12,007 bases of DNA, taken from assembly GCA_964393875.1 (NCBI GenBank), contig CAYMUZ010000185.1, forward strand, positions 1 to 12,007. Direction: 5' to 3'. The notes under the pieces were generated by a model, which worked only from the letters and a program-made list of their open reading frames with translations, was not told where the DNA came from and ran no database searches. The stretch comes from JAHFHB01 sp964393875 (GTDB lineage Bacteria; Omnitrophota; Omnitrophia; Omnitrophales; Aquincolibacteriaceae). The number at the start of each line of letters is the position of its first letter. Position 1 is the first letter of the stretch. Position numbers and translations under genes: made by a program. Positions 1 to 6,000 of the stretch are shown in pieces.

Positions 1-3000
1 TCAAGACTGGCAAGCCAAGGAACGGCTGGCTTCCCAGGATAAAAAACTTGGCCGCGGACCCGGAAAAGGGTCCGCGGACGATTTGATCGACTTCCTTCCC
101 AACAAGTGAAAAAAATGCAAGGGACACGCGGCCTGTGGGAAGCTCATGAGGATCTCCATTACCGAATGACGTTTGAAATAATGGAGGGTGCAGTCTATCT
201 GCGGGTCGTTGGGAATCACGACGAAGCCTTGAAAAATCCTTAATTTCGCGCATCTCGGAGCGGACGGGCCTCTGGCTTTTTTTTGCGCGAGTTGATTTGC
301 GGGGTTTGGCAGAACCGGGTTTGACGGTGCCTTGTTCAAATCCATCTCTGACATTGCGGATATAGTCCGCCGCCGCGTGAAGCAGCTGGCGCGCCTTGAG
401 TTCATTGATTTCAAGGCTCTCCATCAGCATATTGCCAAAAGCAAAAACAAGATTGTAAAGCCCGGCGATTTTGTCAGCCAGCTCTTTGGGGTACGCATCC
501 AAATCCATATTCGGTGATTCCAGATGCTGCACGATAAAATCTGCGGCTTCTTCCAAAAACGGATGCGCGAACCATGCCACAAGAGACAGATGGCCCTCGA
601 ATTCTTTGTATTCCCCGCCCAAATACTTGACGACATAACGGGCCGCCATTAAGCCGGCCATCCATTGCAGGGATTGCGCAGTTTCACTCGCCTCCAGCCA
701 GTGGGGCCAAACCGCAGATTTTAATGCATGATAGGCGTCTCTCACTTTATCGGGCTTTGGGGTTTTTGGAATCTTGGCCATAAAATCTGAAATCGAAAGA
801 CTCTCGATGACCGATTGGGCTTCGAATGGAATTTCTTTCTGCTCTATAGCAGTTCGTAACCGGTCGAGAAAAGCCACAGACTGTGAATTGGCATAGTGGC
901 GCAGCCCCGTTAAAACCAGCTTCATCTGCTCGGCCGTTTTCGGTAGTGGGAAAGGCAGCTCGACGGATTCCGCCGGCTGTTCCGAGGTAGTCTGGATCTT
1001 TCTTAAAGTCAGCTCATGCGGCCCTAAAATTCTCAGAACCTCCGCTAGACTTGTAGGCCCGAACTTCTCGATCTCCAGTAATTCACCTTCTGTCCGGTTG
1101 GTAAGATCTTGCACAGAAACAATCCCTCCGCGATTGAAAGCTCCCATCGTGCGCTTGCTAAATTGACCCAGCCAATAAACAGGGTCTGTGGGTTTGATTT
1201 TGACAGGCGGAGCCGGCGGCAAACGCTCAAGCGCTTGCTCAACTCCTTGGCGGACAGTTTTCACTGAGAACCGGTGATACGCTAGCGCACGGCGCAAATC
1301 TTCGACCGTTACAATTTCTCTGGATTTAATCGCGGTCTTCAATTGCCGGCCGAAAGGCCCCAAACGCTCTACCGGGTGCGATGCTTCGATTGGCTTGTCT
1401 TCGTAGGGGTACAATTTCTCATGATAAACAATGGCCTTTTTAACCGCCTTTTTTTCCAATAAAAGCACTGCACTTTTAAATCGCGTGAGAATCTCCCCAA
1501 TAGCCTGGGGTGTTTTGGGCTCCGCGGCAAACAGTCCCTCCCGCAACACTGTTTTTTCATCGTCCGATAATTCCGACAAGGGCGATTGCAGAAATGCCCG
1601 AATAAAACTCATGTCTCTCAAATAGGGGGCTTCTTTTAAAAAACTCTCCCTACCTCGCGAACTTCTCCTTTCGGCCCTCGCCGGAGGCAAGGACGAGAAT
1701 GACTCAACGCTAACAGCGTTGAGTACATGACGGTCCATGCCATCCGGCAGGGACGAGGCCCAAGTTGTCTTGAGGCTCCCACCGAGAGGCATTTCAGAGC
1801 GGCGTATCATGCCTGCTCTGTCAGAAGTTGATGCATATTCATCAAAATTAGTATGTCGATAATTTATATTGACATGCCCTGGATTTTCCGCTAAACTTCG
1901 TTCCACAAGTTGAGCCATCAAAGGAGTATTGCGATGACGAGAGCTGGCAAAGATCGACCCGAATTTTCGCGCGAACGAGAGTTCAAAGTTATTTTGGAAG
2001 ATATTCAGAGCCAGTTTCGCGTATTCGGTGAGGGACTGCAGGACGTCCGTAGCCGCCTGACGCGAGTAGAAAGCATTGTTGGCGGCATCAACCAGCTTAA
2101 GGAAGACATGAGCTTGATCAAAATGGCCGTACCACAAATTTTCACGCGCCTGAATAGCCACGACAAACGCCTGGAAATCCTCGAAACTACCCGTTAATCC
2201 TGCCACCGCAAAGAAGATCGGGGGTTGTCCCTGCTCATGCGTACCGCTCAAATGCACGAGGTCGCCCGGTTTGCCATGTTCATCCGCACCCGCCCGTATC
2301 AAGCCTATCTCTGGACTCAAGACTGGCAAGCCAGAGAGCGTCTGGCTTCCCGGGATAAAAAACTTGGCCGCGTCCGTGGAAACGGTTCCGCGGACGATTT
2401 GATCGACTTCCTTCATTCGTGAAAGTTTTTGCGTACGAGAGCTTCCGCCGGTTCTATAAGGATCTGCCCCAAGCCATCCAAAAGAAAGCGGATAAACAAA
2501 TCCGCCTGCTGTCTGAAAACTCCCGTCATCCTTCCCTGCAGGTGAAGAAAATCCAAGGAACTCGCGGCCTGTGGGAAGCTCGCGTAGATCTCCATTACCG
2601 AATGACGTTTGAAATAATTGAGGGCGCAATCTATCTGCGGGTCGTTGGGAATCACGACGACGCTTTAAAGAATCCTTGATTTCGCGCACTTCGGGACTCC
2701 GCTCCCGGCGCATCTCGGAGCGAGGCTCCGCCGAGGCCCGAGTTGTCTTGAGGCTCCCGCCGAGAGGCATTTCGGAGCGCGACGTCCCCGTCGCGTCCCG
2801 AAAAGTGCCGGGACTCCGCGGCCGGCGCATTTCGGAACGCGCTTTATGCACCTCTTTAGGAACTTGAAACCGTCCGTTCTGAAAAAGAACAAACACACGT
2901 TCCTGGCCCGAGGTCTTATCCACATAACGAACGCCTCTTGCATCTTTGGCAACCCGCGGCAGATCCACCCATTCCCGTCGCGCGTTTTTCCAGTCCAACC

Positions 3001-6000
3001 CCAGCTTCACGGCATAAGGTTTCCCCTTGAAATCCAAGGCGAGCCGGTCCATCCCTGTGCTTAATTTCACATTGCGCGAGGGAGGTGCCGAAACATCCTG
3101 ATTGGCAAGCCAGTAGCGGACCCACATGCCCTCCGTATAACGCGCATCAATTTTAGCGCGCGTCCTTTTTCCCTCGGGGCCGCGCGGACGATTGGTTTTT
3201 TGGGCTTGAGGGATTGCGCCCGTGACATATTCAAATCCAATCTTCGCAGATAAGAAGGGCCGCTCCGTCGTCATGACGCCTTCGGAAATCAACACAATAT
3301 CCTTGAGTGGAATATCCGGCCGTTCGCCTTTGCCCTTGAGCCACAAACTGGCAACCTGCGTGTCCGGAGGGAAAGAAGGCGGTCCTGCTTCAATGCGAAG
3401 CTCAAGGTTTTGCAGCGTAACCGTGGTAGGAATATTCAATTGAACATCCGGTTTCCAGAAATAAATCGCGAGCGTGCGGTTAAAACCCACCTTTGTTTGA
3501 ATCACGCCTGCGGCTTTCAGCCGGGTTCCGGAAATAATTCTAAGTCCCGGGTTTAAATGACCGCTGACGACCCCAAATAAAATTTCGCGCATCAAAAGTG
3601 ATACTGGAATCCACAGGTCCTGGGGCGCCGGGTTTCCGCCCAATTCCAGCCGCGCACGCTCCGGCGTTCCGGTCAGGATTTTCCCGCCGCGTGCAAAAAT
3701 ATAACTGGAAACAATAAACTCTGCCGGCGCCTTCACAGGCTGTTTTTTCGCCTTTGCCACAGCAGGCCACTGACTTTGCGCCTTGAAACCAATGCTGTAC
3801 TCATGCTCCCCGCTTTTGCGAATAAAGGGAATGACAAGCTGGCCATTCAGCTGATCCTGAGTCACGTACATCAGACTTTTCCCGTCAGCTTTTCCCATCA
3901 GCACGGCACCGTGCGACATAACGCGCTGCGGAGACAAATCTTCAAGCTTCGGCGGGATGGGCTCATTACGCTCGATAAACGGAATGACTTTGATCAGCCG
4001 TTCATTGCTCGAAGCAATCGCCTGTTCACCCAACACCTGATGATTCCGCGAACGTAAACTTACCTGCGTCGTCGCCAAAACAGAAACACTGCTGCCCGCG
4101 GCCTTTTTATGCCCCGCAACTGATGTTGTTTCGGGGCCCACCCGCACCGTTTTTAGAATGGTCGGTTCTTTGCCTTTGGTCATTTTTAGATCCCAATACA
4201 AACGCCCTTCCTTGATGTACCCGCGCACCAATTCGACTTTCCAACCCGCCTCCTGAAATCCTAAAACAGACCAATCGTAGCGGTAGTTCGGCTGAATCGG
4301 GAGCCGCAACTGGCCCTGTTTTTTCGTCGTCCCAAGCAGAAGCCCGCTCAGTTTAGGAAACTCCTTTGGCTTCAGCGCCAAAGCAGCCCAATCCAAATCT
4401 GTTTCAGCCAGCAGCGCACCCAACAGCTTGCGATTACCCTCGGCATTCGTCTTATCCGCCGAGTGCGTTTGCCAGTATTTCAGAACAGGCACTTTCACAA
4501 GCGGCACAGAAGCCGCAATGGGGCGGGCTGCATAAGGTGTTTCCTCCAAACGCCATGCCTCCAGTTGAATCGCGTAGCGCTCATTCCCTTCCAGAAGCAC
4601 CGGTTCAAAACCGGGCTCAGATTCCATCTTTCCTCGTGCATTGAGAGTACCGCGCCAAATTCTTTCAGAGGGCCGGCCTGCGGCGTCTAGGGCATAAATT
4701 TCAAGGCCCTTCCTTTCCGAAGTATCCATAAAAAACCTGACATAAACATGCGGACTTTGCCCGGCCAGCTTCGCACCGAGATGGATCGTCAAAGATCTGT
4801 CCCCCGATGTGGTTTTTTGCAGATGAATCTGGCCCAGGCTGTTGGGCTTAACCACAAGCGGAAGCGGCGGTTCATCGCCTTCATTTTCAAAACGGTAAAT
4901 CAATTCCTGGTTGGGGGCCAACAGCGCCTCGTCTTCCGGATGGAAATAACGCACGAGCGTATGAGCCTGGCCGCTCTGGCTCGCTTCTGCGGGAACGTGC
5001 ACAATCATTTTTCTAAACTCCGCCACGGCCTGTGTTTCGACAAACACGGTCCGGCCGGGAATAAGGTCCTTGGAAGCCACCTCGACATACCCGCGTTTTC
5101 TGCGCGTTTTGTCAAAAATCACCTCAAGAATGCCGGACTCACCGCGTTTTATCACTTTGAGCGCAGATTTGCTGACGGTACGCTCGCGCTGTTGATAAAG
5201 CCATTTCATCAAAAGAATCCGCGCCGGATTTGTGTGTAAAGTCCGTCTGAAAAAAGCGGGATCCAGAGTTTCCGCGCGAGGCTCAATCCCGACCGGCCGT
5301 TCGGGTTGAATGGACGCCTTGACCAGTTCACTTTGGAGCTGCGCCGCCAAATCTGCCGATTCCATAACACGGCGAACCCTCAGCCGGTCCCACGTCAGAG
5401 CCAACAACTCCGGATAATCCAGCGGCTCAAAAAATTGCTGCGCTGTGACTTTCTTGGCCGTAATCTTTTGCAACAGTGCAAGCCGCTTCGACAGCACTTC
5501 GAGAGAAATACCTTCAAGCCGTGCCGCTTGCGCCCCGGAAAGTTTCCAGATGCGAAAGAACAGGTCTTCCCGCGCTTGTTCCGTTTTTTCCGGAAGATTT
5601 TCAGGAAGCGCGCCTGAAATTTCCCACTCTTTAAATAGTTCATTTTCGGGCGCAAAAGCCGCCCCAGCTTCACTAACATTTTGGATGGACGAGCGAATAC
5701 GCCCGATGCGGGACTCATCCGCGGCGGTAAGCAGACGATTGGGCCGAAAACCCTTATCGTAGAGCGTCAGCAACGCCTCCAATCCATCCCTGTCATTGGC
5801 TGTCTCAAGCCAGTCCGCAAAATACTGAAACAGATTCAGGTTTCTAGCGCTGTCCCCATAAGGTTCCCCGGGCATTTCTGAAATTTTACTCTCCAAAATA
5901 ATCTTCAAAACAGCTAAAAATTCGCTATACATCAATCCGTGATCGTTGCTGGGCCATAACGGTCTGGAGCCTGGCAGGTGCACAATAATTTTACGGAGTG

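Larger units (their letters stand above)
1..243 (+). repeat. Direct repeat copy 1 (TA locus, deleted form)
   Basis: Direct repeat of 2317-2679, about 88-89% identical. It lacks 120 bp present in the other copy and starts before the window. The offset between copies is 2,316 bp on the antitoxin side and 2,436 bp on the toxin side, both multiples of three. Confidence 0.9.

Noticed and set aside
1..414. Minus-strand frame of 137 codons
   Set aside because: It lies in another register over the giant ORF and the TA copy, with no family resemblance or start signal.
1866..1918. Minus-strand peptide beginning MAQLVERSLAE, like spurious proteins translated from tRNA genes
   Set aside because: I looked for a cloverleaf on both strands here and saw none; this stretch holds the TA promoter and leader.
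1671..2839. CRISPR array
   Set aside because: The repeats are palindromic modules of unequal length and spacing, translated in frame, with no regular repeat-spacer pattern and no cas genes.
2413..2952. Minus-strand frames of 80 and 95 codons over the toxin and the repeat island
   Set aside because: They are in a different register from the giant ORF and are explained as shadows of the toxin and of palindromic repeats.
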